DNA of 12,733 bases from Firmicutes bacterium CAG:882 (GTDB lineage Bacteria > Bacillota > Clostridia > Lachnospirales > Lachnospiraceae). The stretch lies in contig FR895410.1 in NCBI GenBank assembly GCA_000435595.1, forward strand, positions 1 to 12,733, in the 5' to 3' direction. Below are positions 5,907 through 12,532 of this stretch, in pieces. Position numbers and translations under genes: made by a program. The notes beneath the pieces are model-generated. The model saw nothing but the letters and a program-made list of their open reading frames with translations, was not told where the DNA came from and searched no databases. Position 1 is the stretch's first letter. Each line of letters begins with the position of its first letter.

Positions 5907-7640
5907 ATGGCAAATAAAAAGGTGCGGATTAAATCAATACACATAGGCAATCTTGTGCAGCGTATCATGATTATCATAATGTTTGCCTGGTTCCTGATTT
6001 TTCTGATAATGCCGATGATTATGATGTTCGGACAGATTTTTTCGGATAATCAGGGTAATTGGGTAGGTCTTAAGAACTTTGCAGACTATTTCAGCAATCC
6101 TCTTATGCTGTCTTCTATAGTACATTCGCTTACCGTGTCAATAGTTACGGCACTTGCGTCAACAGTTATTGGACTGTTGTATGCATATGGTGTTACAAGA
6201 ACACGCATGAAGCTTAAAAAAATGTACCGTTATCTGGCATTGCTTCCTATATTTATACCGACAATGGTACACGGAATGGCGCTGATATATCTGTTCGGAA
6301 GGACGGGACTTATTACAACTAAGCTTGGAATAGATATAGGCTTGTACGGAAAAACCGGAATTATCATGGCACTCATTGTATATTGCCTGCCTCAAGCATA
6401 TATGATACTGTCGGTTGCGCTTGACAGCGCTGATAACAGATTGTATGAAGCTGCGGAGGTCATGGATTCATCACCGTTAAGAACCTTTTTTAAGGTTACG
6501 CTACCGTCAATAAGATATGGACTTATCAACTCATTTATAGTGTGTTTCACAATGAGCTTTACGGATTTCGGAGCACCCGAGGTTGTGGGCGGCAGTTATT
6601 CTGTTCTCGCCACCGATATATACAGGCAGGTTGTGGGACAGCAGAAGATGTCAATGGGAGCGGTTGTAGGCGTAGTGCTCACAATCCCGGCGATGATTTC
6701 ATTTATCATTGATATTGCAATGCAGAAAAAGAATGCAAGAAACGAACTTTCATCCAAGGCGGTTACATTTACACCTAAGGATTCCAAGGCGAGGGATATT
6801 TTCTATCAGGTATATTGCAGCATTATATCGCTGATATTCATTATACTGATTGCAACGGTTGCCCTGTCTGCGTTCGTGAAGGTATGGCCTTACAATATGT
6901 CGTTTACACTCAAGCATTTTGATTTTGGAGCAGCGCTTCACGGAACCGGAGTTATAAGCTTCGTAAACAGCCTTAAGCTGGCTTTCGGTGCAGCGTGCCT
7001 TGGAACAGTGCTTGTATTCTCATTCGCATACCTGATTGAGAAGGGCAGAACCATGAGAAAGCTGTGCGGATTCTGCCGATTCTTAGCCACGATGCCTATG
7101 GCTCTGCCGGGACTTGTTCTGGGACTTGGATATATCATGTTTTTTAACAAACCATGGATTGAGATTCCTTTCCTTAACATTGCTGTGTCGAACAGTTTTT
7201 CAGGACTATACGGAACCTTTGCAATCATGATATGCTGTACAACAATTCACCTGTTTTCGGTTACATATGTGACTGCGGGTACGGCGTTAAAGAAGCTTGA
7301 CAGAGAGTATGAGAATGTTGCCGAATCAATGAGCATTCCTTTCTGGCAGGTATTTACAAGGGTATCACTCCCTATGTGCATCAATGCGGTGCTTGAAATA
7401 TTCATGTATTTCTTTGTCAACTCGATGGTAACAGTGTCGGCAGTGGTATTTTTGTACACGGCACAGAGTAAGCCGGTATCCATAGCCATCCTCAATATGG
7501 ATGACAATGGCGATTATGCCGCAGCAGCAGCTATGTCAATTCTCATCTTTTTAATAAATGTTGCAGTCCGCACAATTTATGAGTTCGTTAATGCAGTTCT
7601 TGTGAGAAGGCTTAACAGATGGAAAGGAGGTACAAAGTAG
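5907..7640 (+). CDS. Fused double-domain ABC transporter permease (PhnU2/FbpB-like)
   Basis: A 577-residue polytopic inner-membrane protein containing two complete permease domains in one chain. Each has the cytoplasmic EAA-type coupling loop that docks on the ATPase: the first begins YEAAEVMDSSPLRTFFKVTLP (about 180-200), the second YENVAESMSIPFWQVFTRVSLP (about 468-489). About twelve hydrophobic helices are visible, with a charged linker near 275-300 joining the halves. Fused permeases of this size are typical of Fe3+ (FbpB/SfuB) and putative 2-aminoethylphosphonate (PhnU2) importers. The ATG at 5907 lies ten bases after GGGAGG. An in-frame GTG at 5901, overlapping the ATPase stop, is only four bases from that site and is the less likely start. 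It is the second gene of the importer operon. Confidence 0.92.
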   Translation: MANKKVRIKSIHIGNLVQRIMIIIMFAWFLIFLIMPMIMMFGQIFSDNQGNWVGLKNFADYFSNPLMLSSIVHSLTVSIVTALASTVIGLLYAYGVTRTRMKLKKMYRYLALLPIFIPTMVHGMALIYLFGRTGLITTKLGIDIGLYGKTGIIMALIVYCLPQAYMILSVALDSADNRLYEAAEVMDSSPLRTFFKVTLPSIRYGLINSFIVCFTMSFTDFGAPEVVGGSYSVLATDIYRQVVGQQKMSMGAVVGVVLTIPAMISFIIDIAMQKKNARNELSSKAVTFTPKDSKARDIFYQVYCSIISLIFIILIATVALSAFVKVWPYNMSFTLKHFDFGAALHGTGVISFVNSLKLAFGAACLGTVLVFSFAYLIEKGRTMRKLCGFCRFLATMPMALPGLVLGLGYIMFFNKPWIEIPFLNIAVSNSFSGLYGTFAIMICCTTIHLFSVTYVTAGTALKKLDREYENVAESMSIPFWQVFTRVSLPMCINAVLEIFMYFFVNSMVTVSAVVFLYTAQSKPVSIAILNMDDNGDYAAAAAMSILIFLINVAVRTIYEFVNAVLVRRLNRWKGGTK

Positions 7641-7729
7641 ATTGTACGGAAGTTAAAATGAGGCAGAATTGAATTTCTAAGCGGATAAAAGAAGATGCGC
7701 CGTTATATTGCGGCAGAATGGAGGCTTTT

Positions 7730-8869
7730 ATGAGGAGAAAAATAAGAAATTGTATAGCTTTGGCTATGTCGGCAGCTCTTGTACTTGCATCGTTTACAGG
7801 ATGCAGCGTGAAATCTACTAAAACAGATGAGGCGGCTCAGACTACGACAGCTTCAACATCAGCGGGCGGTGAAGCTGAGACAGGGACTACAAGTGCAGAT
7901 GGAGGTACTGTTAAGGCGACAGAAGGCTCAATTACTGTATATACCGCTTTCGAGGATGACCAGATTGACAAGTATCTTGCTTCCTTTAAGGAGCTCTATC
8001 CGAATATTAATGTAGAAGTCATACGTGAGTCAACAGGAACTCTTATAGCCAAGGTTATAGCTGAGAAGGACAATCCGGTAGCTGATGTAATATGGGGAAC
8101 TTCGGCTTCTGTTATGCTTCAGCTTGAACCTTATGGAATTATCAAGGGTTACAGACCGGAGGGCACAGAGCTTCTTGATTCGAGGTTCTATGACAGTAAG
8201 AATGAGGAGCCTCTTTGGACAGGCTGTGACGTGTATGAGACAGCTTTTCTTGTGAATACACAGGTATGTGAGGAAGCCGGTGTGCCGATACCTAAGTCAT
8301 TTGAAGATCTGCTTGACCCTTGCTATGAAGGGATGATAGTAATGCCTGACCCGACATCATCAGGAACAGGTATGCTGACGGTCAATGGTATTTTACAGAT
8401 TATGGGTGAAGAAAAGGGTTGGGAGTACATGGAAGCTCTTAATAAGAATATAGCTAACTATACAACCTCAGGTTCAAAGCCTGCTAAAATGGCGGCTACC
8501 GGTGAGTGCGGAATCGGCATATCTTTCGGTTATCGCTGCGCAACTCTGCTTGCGGAGGGCTATCCTGTTGAGGTTGTATTCCCGGCAGAGGGCTGTGGCT
8601 GGGATGTTGAGGCCAACTGTCTGATTGCAAAGGATACAATCAATCCTGCAGCATATACATTTCTTGACTGGGCAATTTCCGATGTTGCCATGGAGAAGTA
8701 TGCGACAGAGTATCCTATAACGGGTCGTGGTGTCATCGGGGATATTCCGGAGGGCTACAGTGAGACACCGCTTGAGAACCTCTGCGACTTAGACCTTGCA
8801 CAGGCAGCAGCCGACAGAGATGCAATAATTGAGAAATTCACACCGTTCCTGTCAGGAAATGTACAGTAA
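7730..8869 (+). CDS. Substrate-binding lipoprotein of the importer (PhnS2/Fe3+-type extracellular binding protein)
   Basis: A 379-residue extracellular solute-binding protein. It starts with a basic-hydrophobic signal ending in FTGC, so Cys25 is the predicted lipid-anchored residue. A Thr/Ala/Gly-rich linker (~28-65) comes before the mature domain, which begins SITVYTAFEDDQIDKYLASF. The segments ADVIWGTSASVMLQLEPYG, PDPTSSGTGMLTVNGILQIMG and YPITGRGV place it in the thiamine/Fe3+/aminophosphonate type II binding-protein group, in particular the putative 2-aminoethylphosphonate-binding family. Conserved Thr/Ser loops of this group usually bind phosphate or phosphonate oxygens. The ATG at 7730 is preferred over 7718 because GGAGG (7720-7724) is five bases upstream and the 7718 start would overlap that site. 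It is last in the operon, 89 bases after the permease, and followed by a strong terminator. Confidence 0.92.
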   Translation: MRRKIRNCIALAMSAALVLASFTGCSVKSTKTDEAAQTTTASTSAGGEAETGTTSADGGTVKATEGSITVYTAFEDDQIDKYLASFKELYPNINVEVIRESTGTLIAKVIAEKDNPVADVIWGTSASVMLQLEPYGIIKGYRPEGTELLDSRFYDSKNEEPLWTGCDVYETAFLVNTQVCEEAGVPIPKSFEDLLDPCYEGMIVMPDPTSSGTGMLTVNGILQIMGEEKGWEYMEALNKNIANYTTSGSKPAKMAATGECGIGISFGYRCATLLAEGYPVEVVFPAEGCGWDVEANCLIAKDTINPAAYTFLDWAISDVAMEKYATEYPITGRGVIGDIPEGYSETPLENLCDLDLAQAAADRDAIIEKFTPFLSGNVQ

Positions 8870-8903
8870 AGGCTTACGGCACATAAATTAATAAAGCTTA
8901 TCG

Positions 8904-8949
8904 AAGGTCAATATCACGAGGCAATATGTGGTGATATTGACCTTTTTCT
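8904..8949 (+). terminator. Terminator of the ABC importer operon
   Basis: A perfect 14-base stem, 8904-8917 with 8931-8944, encloses a 13-base loop and runs into TTTTTCTC. It begins 35 bases after the binding-protein stop codon. Its 3' arm also contains the -35 element of the galactanase promoter. Confidence 0.92.
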
Positions 8950-8965
8950 CTATTTTATGTATTAT
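8937..8965 (+). promoter_or_regulatory. Promoter of the GH53 galactanase gene
   Basis: TTGACC (8937-8942), a 17-base spacer, then TATTAT (8960-8965), followed by a ribosome binding site GGGAGG (8984-8989) and the ATG at 8995. The -35 box is embedded in the descending arm of the upstream terminator. Confidence 0.7.
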
Positions 8966-8994
8966 GGTAATAGACAAAATTTTGGGAGGATAGT

Positions 8995-11145
8995 ATGAGA
9001 AAAAACATGGGTAGATTCAGCAAAAAACTATTGGCTGCAGTGCTTTGCGTGAGCCTTAGTGCCGGCACACTGGCGGGGTGCAGCAATAAGGAGAGTGCGG
9101 GAAATAACAGCACGGAGGACAGCCGGTCGGACGGCGGGAGTCAGAGCACCGATGCACAGCAGGAGACGACAACACAGTTTCCGGATATTGAGAGAAAGAC
9201 GGCGGACGAGATTGAGATTAATCCGGAAGTGATTGAGGTGACGAAGTTTGCATTGCCGGACGGACCGGAGGAGTCGGGCGTATTTGTTCAGCCGATAGCG
9301 GATATTTCCGATGACTTTATAAGAGGAATGGATGCCTCCGCGGTGTTGGCTGTGGAGAACAGCGGTGCGAAGTATTATGGATTTGACGGCGAGGAGCAGG
9401 ACGTGTTCAAGACGCTTGCTGAGGCGGGTGTCAACTACATAAGATTGCGTGTATGGAATGACCCATACGATGAGAACGGAAACGGCTATGGCGGTGGAAA
9501 TAACGATGTTGCCACAGCTATCGAGCTTGGTAAGAGAGCGACACAGTATGGCATGAAGGTATGCATAGATTTCCACTATTCGGATTTCTGGGCTGACCCG
9601 ACCAAGCAGTATGCTCCGAAGGCGTGGAAGGGAATGAATCTTGAGCAGAAGAGCGATGCACTCTATGATTTTACGGTGACAAGCCTTACAGATATTCTGA
9701 ATGCCGGTGTCGATGTATGTATGGTCCAGGTAGGAAATGAAATCAATAAGGGAATGTCAGGGGAGACATTCATGTCCTCGGTTGCGGAGCTGCTGAAGGC
9801 GGGCAGCAGCGCAGTGCGTGAGGTCTCAAAAGCTGCAGGAAAAGATATTCAGGTAGCTGTCCACTACACGGACATTGATAAACAGGGTGAGGTTGCGAAG
9901 ATTACGGCCGACCTTGAGAAATATGGTGTGGATTATGATATTTTTGCAATGTCCTACTACTCATTCTGGCACGGCTCGATGGAGAATATGCAGGATATGG
10001 CAGAATATGTGCAGGACACCTACGGCAAGAAGGTTGTGATTGCAGAGACTTCATATTGCTATACCACCGAGGATGGTGATGGAAGCGGCAACAGTGTATC
10101 CGGTGACGGCGACCTTGTGGATGGGTATGATGCAACTGTACAGGGACAGGCAGATATGCTTCGTGATATATGTGCGGCAGCAGATGAAGCTGATATAATG
10201 GGTGTGTTCTACTGGGAAGGAACATGGATTCCTGTAGGACCTGCGGATGCGGACAACTCAGAGCTTTGGGAGAAATATGGAAGCGGCTGGGCAAGCAGCT
10301 ATTCAGGTTCATATGACCCGAAGGATGCAGGCAAGTACTATGGCGGCTGTTCATGGGATAATCAGGCATTGTTCGATTTTACCGGACATCCGCTCGACTC
10401 ACTCAAGGTATTCAGGGAATTAAAGTATGGGGCAACGGCACCGCTTGCGGTTGAAAAGGTTCCCGGTGTTGAGGTATTCTGCAATGTGGGAGCTGAGCTG
10501 GTGCTGCCTGAAACAGCACAGGTTGTCTACAATGACAAGACAGCCAACAGGGAGGTTCCTGTTGTATGGAATGCTGAACAGATCGCAGCGATAGACACTA
10601 ATATCGGAGGAAGCTATCAGGTAGAGGGCATTCTTCAGGACGAGGAGCTGGATGAGGAGTACAGAACGGTTGTCGCAAATGTTGAGGTTAAGCTTATAAA
10701 CTACGTTGTGAATTCAAGCTTTGAGGATTCCGACACTTCCATGTGGAAGGTGGTCTACAACGGAAAAGAGAACCCTACAGATTATCAGGTCAACGCAAAA
10801 GACGCAAAGACGGGTGAGACGGCTTTCCACTTCTGGTCGGCGAGTGAGATGGATTTCTCCATTGAGCAGGAGGTAACGGGACTTGAGCCGGGAACTTATC
10901 AGCTCTCAGCCTTCTCACAGGGCGGAGATATGTTGAGCTCATCAGTGCTTGAGCTGTATGCGGTTGCTGATGGTGTGGAGTACACACAGAGCTTTGAGCT
11001 TACGGGGTATGCAGACTGGAAGGAGCCGACGGTTACGGATATCAAGCTCACAGGGGACACTATCGTTGTCGGTGTGAGAATGAAGTGCAACGGAGGAAGC
11101 TGGGGAACAGTGGATGACGTGACACTGAACAGAGCTGGAGAATAA
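8995..11145 (+). CDS. Lipoprotein GH53 arabinogalactan endo-beta-1,4-galactanase with Ig-like and CBM61-like domains
   Basis: A 716-residue surface enzyme that cleaves beta-1,4-galactan side chains of pectin (type I arabinogalactan). The signal peptide ends in LAGC, so Cys29 is the predicted lipid-anchored residue. A Ser/Asp/Gln/Thr-rich linker runs to ~62. The GH53 barrel (about 107-478) has FIRGMDASA, NYIRLRVWNDP, IDFHYSDFWADP, MVQVGNEINKG with acid/base Glu249, and VIAETSY with nucleophile Glu351. A bacterial Ig-like (Big_4-type) domain follows (~487-560). The C-terminal region (~565-716, NYVVNSSFEDSDTSMWKV to TVDDVTLN) resembles CBM61, a galactan-binding module often fused to GH53. GGGAGG precedes the ATG. 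It has its own promoter and appears monocistronic. A MITE-like element follows 11 bases after the stop. No pectin or galactose genes are adjacent. Confidence 0.95.
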   Translation: MRKNMGRFSKKLLAAVLCVSLSAGTLAGCSNKESAGNNSTEDSRSDGGSQSTDAQQETTTQFPDIERKTADEIEINPEVIEVTKFALPDGPEESGVFVQPIADISDDFIRGMDASAVLAVENSGAKYYGFDGEEQDVFKTLAEAGVNYIRLRVWNDPYDENGNGYGGGNNDVATAIELGKRATQYGMKVCIDFHYSDFWADPTKQYAPKAWKGMNLEQKSDALYDFTVTSLTDILNAGVDVCMVQVGNEINKGMSGETFMSSVAELLKAGSSAVREVSKAAGKDIQVAVHYTDIDKQGEVAKITADLEKYGVDYDIFAMSYYSFWHGSMENMQDMAEYVQDTYGKKVVIAETSYCYTTEDGDGSGNSVSGDGDLVDGYDATVQGQADMLRDICAAADEADIMGVFYWEGTWIPVGPADADNSELWEKYGSGWASSYSGSYDPKDAGKYYGGCSWDNQALFDFTGHPLDSLKVFRELKYGATAPLAVEKVPGVEVFCNVGAELVLPETAQVVYNDKTANREVPVVWNAEQIAAIDTNIGGSYQVEGILQDEELDEEYRTVVANVEVKLINYVVNSSFEDSDTSMWKVVYNGKENPTDYQVNAKDAKTGETAFHFWSASEMDFSIEQEVTGLEPGTYQLSAFSQGGDMLSSSVLELYAVADGVEYTQSFELTGYADWKEPTVTDIKLTGDTIVVGVRMKCNGGSWGTVDDVTLNRAGE

Positions 11146-11148
11146 CAG

Positions 11149-11156
11149 ATAACAAT
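11149..11156 (+). repeat. Target duplication, left of MITE-like element 1 (ATAACAAT)
   Basis: ATAACAAT at 11149-11156 is repeated exactly at 11617-11624, immediately flanking the inverted-repeat ends of element 1. Eight bases, A/T-rich. Confidence 0.8.
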
Positions 11157-11284
11157 GATGTTGGGGTCAAATAGGTGTATTAGGTTTTGAATGTATAACG
11201 GGATATATTTATGCATATCGACTCCGGTTGCTCGAAGCAAGGTGCTCTAAGGACTCTGATTTATGTACTGAAATGGTACGCCAC

Positions 11285-11443
11285 CGTTGCAAAACCAGCC
11301 CTCCGTGGCTGTTTGCAACTCAGTCAGCATCCATGCTGACTGTGGCTGGGCAATAAGCAGAGTCCTAAGAACAACTAAGCTTCTCACAAAAGTCGCGATA
11401 TGTATAAATATATCCCGTTATACATGGCAAATTTTTATCCTAT
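11285..11443 (+). repeat. 159-bp tandem repeat, unit 1
   Basis: The unit starts at CGTTGCAAAACCAGCC and is followed head-to-tail by unit 2. Inside it are two hairpins: GTTGCAAA...CAGCC with GGCTGTTTGCAAC (two-base bulge), and AGTCAGCAT with ATGCTGACT. It ends with a copy of the right arm of element 1. Confidence 0.9.
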
Positions 11444-11602
11444 CGTTGCAAAACCAGCTCTCCGTGGCTGTTTGCAACTCAATCAGCATCCATGCTGACT
11501 GTGGCTGGGTAATAAGCAGAGTCCTAAGAACAAGTAAGCTTCTCACAAAAGTCGCGATACGCATAAATATATCCCGTTATACATGGCAAATTTTTATCCT
11601 AT
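11444..11602 (+). repeat. 159-bp tandem repeat, unit 2
   Basis: The second unit differs from unit 1 at six of 159 positions by my alignment (no gaps). The duplicated block includes the central hairpins and most of the right arm, so element 1 has one left arm and two right arms. The changes mostly keep hairpin pairing; for example a G-to-A in the CAGTCAGC arm leaves an A-C or wobble position only at its edge. Confidence 0.88.
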
Positions 11603-11616
11603 TTGACCTTAACATC

Positions 11617-11624
11617 ATAACAAT
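11617..11624 (+). repeat. Target duplication, right of MITE-like element 1 (ATAACAAT)
   Basis: Exact partner of 11149-11156. Confidence 0.8.
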
Positions 11625-11648
11625 ACAAATGTCAAAATATGTAGTGGT

Positions 11649-11656
11649 ATAAATAA
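11649..11656 (+). repeat. Target duplication, left of MITE-like element 2 (ATAAATAA)
   Basis: ATAAATAA at 11649-11656 recurs exactly at 11862-11869, directly flanking element 2. Confidence 0.78.
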
Positions 11657-11861
11657 GATGTTGAGGTCAAAAGGTATTTTGACCTCTATGATATCGAATT
11701 GCTCCGCACTGCGTGCTCCCACAATTCTCAATAACATTCGTAATTCGCACATTTTTCTTTGAAAAAATGGCTACTTACTCATATTTTTGGCGGGTCACAA
11801 CGTCAAAAATCCTCACGCAAGCAAGCTTGCATCGGACTTCTGACCTTTTGACCCTGATATC
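11657..11861. mobile_element. MITE-like element 2 (205 bp, same family ends as element 1)
   Basis: The left end GATGTTGAGGTCAAAAGGT matches the left end of element 1 at 14 of its first 15 bases. The right end ACCTTTTGACCCTGATATC is its imperfect inverse, with the inner 11 bases AGGTCAAAAGG perfect. Perfect 8-bp duplications ATAAATAA flank it. The interior is unrelated to element 1 and has its own small dyads: GAATTG/CAATTC, CATTTTTC/GAAAAAATG and GCAAGCTTGC. An extra 10-bp perfect hairpin, 11663-11672 with 11677-11686, sits at the left end. There is no transposase. Confidence 0.75.
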
Positions 11862-11869
11862 ATAAATAA
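11862..11869 (+). repeat. Target duplication, right of MITE-like element 2 (ATAAATAA)
   Basis: Exact partner of 11649-11656. Confidence 0.78.
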
Positions 11870-11881
11870 TAAAATCAGATG

Positions 11882-11918
11882 AAAAGTCCAAGTGCGCGTG
11901 TACGCATTTGGACTTTTT
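11882..11918. terminator. Bidirectional-looking intrinsic terminator
   Basis: A 15-base stem, 11882-11896 with 11903-11917, contains one G:T pair and closes a six-base loop CGTGTA. It has T runs on both strands (GGACTTTTTG forward, GGACTTTTC reverse). Before the MITE insertions it would have lain only a short distance past the galactanase stop, so it may be the original terminator of that gene. Confidence 0.85.
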
Positions 11919-11930
11919 GTGATTATGGTA

Positions 11931-11959
11931 TTGACAAATTTGGTTGGTAGCTATAGACT
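11931..11959 (+). promoter_or_regulatory. Probable promoter of the BlaI-like gene
   Basis: A consensus TTGACA (11931-11936) is followed by TATAGA (11952-11957, short 15-base spacer) or TAGACT (11954-11959, 17-base spacer). It lies just after the terminator and 72 bases before the start codon. No clear TACA/TGTA-type BlaI operator was found. Confidence 0.5.
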
Positions 11960-12023
11960 GAGCATAACGAGGTCGGTAAGAATAGACCAGAAATAAACAG
12001 ATATAAAAAGAGAGGTATATTTC

Positions 12024-12380
12024 GTGGAGAGTCTTAAATTATGTGAGAGCGATTATCGCTTTATGTGTGTTATATGGGACAATGAGCCGCTTGCTTCGGG
12101 AAAGCTTGTGGAGCTGTGTGCAAGCGGGCTGGGCTGGAAGAAGTCGACCACATACACGACGTTAAAGAAGCTGTGTGAGAAGGGATTTGCGAAGAATGAG
12201 AACACGGTTGTCACGGCAGTCGTGAAGAAGGAGGAGGTTGTAGCGTATGCCAGTGACCATTTTGTAAAGCAGACGTTCGGCGGTTCGCTTCCGCAGTTTT
12301 TGGCTGCGTTTCTCAGCGGCAGGAAGATAAGCGAGGAGGAGGCAGAGGAGCTTAAAAAGCTTATTGATGAGCATAAGTAA
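12024..12380 (+). CDS. BlaI/MecI/CopY-family winged-helix repressor (orphan)
   Basis: A 118-residue protein of the penicillinase-repressor family length. The N-terminal winged helix is visible in DYRFMCVIWDNEPLASGKLVELC (helices 1-2), then GWKKSTTYTTLKKLCEKGFAKNENTVVTAVVKKEE (recognition helix and wing). The C-terminal helices FVKQTFGGSLPQFLAAFLSGRKISEEEAEELKKLIDEH correspond to the dimerisation part. Translation starts at GTG, eight bases after AGAGAGG. Classical partners are a BlaR1/MecR1 M56 sensor protease or a copper ATPase. Neither follows here; the next gene is a GntR regulator, so how it is relieved is unknown. No Cys-rich copper motif of CopY is present at the C-terminus. Confidence 0.92.
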   Translation: MESLKLCESDYRFMCVIWDNEPLASGKLVELCASGLGWKKSTTYTTLKKLCEKGFAKNENTVVTAVVKKEEVVAYASDHFVKQTFGGSLPQFLAAFLSGRKISEEEAEELKKLIDEHK

Positions 12381-12406
12381 CATTGGTGAATATATATTGC
12401 GTGAAA

Positions 12407-12459
12407 ATAAACAGTATATAACAGTTGACAACAGATGCCGACTGTTATATACTGTTTAT
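12407..12459 (+). promoter_or_regulatory. Promoter inside a 19-bp perfect inverted repeat, upstream of the YtrA-type regulator
   Basis: ATAAACAGTATATAACAGT (12407-12425) is exactly inverted at 12441-12459 around a 15-base centre. A near-consensus promoter overlaps it: TTGACA (12425-12430), 17-base spacer, TATACT (12448-12453). ACAGT/ACTGT boxes occur at 12411, 12421, 12441 and 12451, in steps of about one or two helical turns. This suits an operator for a dimeric regulator, probably the GntR protein encoded 74 bases downstream. A terminator for the BlaI-like gene is the alternative, but no good T tract follows. Confidence 0.7.
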
Positions 12460-12473
12460 ACGTTAAGCGATAT

Positions 12474-12497
12474 ATGTGGCGTAGCGCAGCGCCACAT
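12474..12497 (+). repeat. GC-rich hairpin in the leader of the YtrA-type gene
   Basis: ATGTGGCG (12474-12481) pairs perfectly with CGCCACAT (12490-12497) around an eight-base loop. It lies between the promoter dyad and the ribosome binding site. There is no T tract, so it is not a terminator. It could affect leader stability or be an interspersed repeat. Confidence 0.6.
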
Positions 12498-12532
12498 CAG
12501 CAATTTGTTTTCGCTCGGAAATGAGGATTAAT

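Larger units (their letters stand above)
11157..11616. mobile_element. MITE-like foldback element 1 (460 bp, no transposase)
   Basis: The left end begins GATGTTGGGGTCAAATAGG and the right end finishes CCTATTTGACCTTAACATC, an inverted repeat with two mismatched positions. The complementarity continues inward for well over 60 bases. The TGTATAACGGGATATATTTA block at 11192-11211 is matched in inverted form before the right end, and AAGGACTCTG in the left arm pairs with CAGAGTCCT in the right arm. Perfect 8-bp duplications (ATAACAAT) flank it. There is no coding capacity. It contains a 159-bp tandem duplication; removing one copy gives an ancestral size near 301 bp. It sits 11 bases after the galactanase stop, so its fold could end that transcript. 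The parental transposon family is not recognised. Confidence 0.8.
11146..12023. other. Gene-free interval between the galactanase and the BlaI-like gene
   Basis: This 878-base interval contains no credible gene. It is almost entirely two MITE-like elements (11157-11616 and 11657-11861) with their target duplications, then a terminator hairpin (11882-11917) and the promoter/leader of the BlaI-like gene. The only long open frame (11287-11652) comes from the internal 159-bp duplication and is not considered coding. Confidence 0.8.

Noticed and set aside
7641..7729. Hairpin between permease and binding-protein genes
   Set aside because: The GCCG/CGGC stem is four bases and has no T tract. Too weak to call a terminator or processing site.
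11284..11602. CRISPR-like array
   Set aside because: Only two long units of 159 bp, adjacent without spacers, inside a foldback element, and no cas genes.
11287..11652. 121-codon open frame with an internal duplicated protein segment
   Set aside because: It arises because the 159-bp DNA duplication keeps the frame. It lies entirely within hairpin-rich inverted-repeat DNA, lacks a ribosome binding site and matches no family I know.
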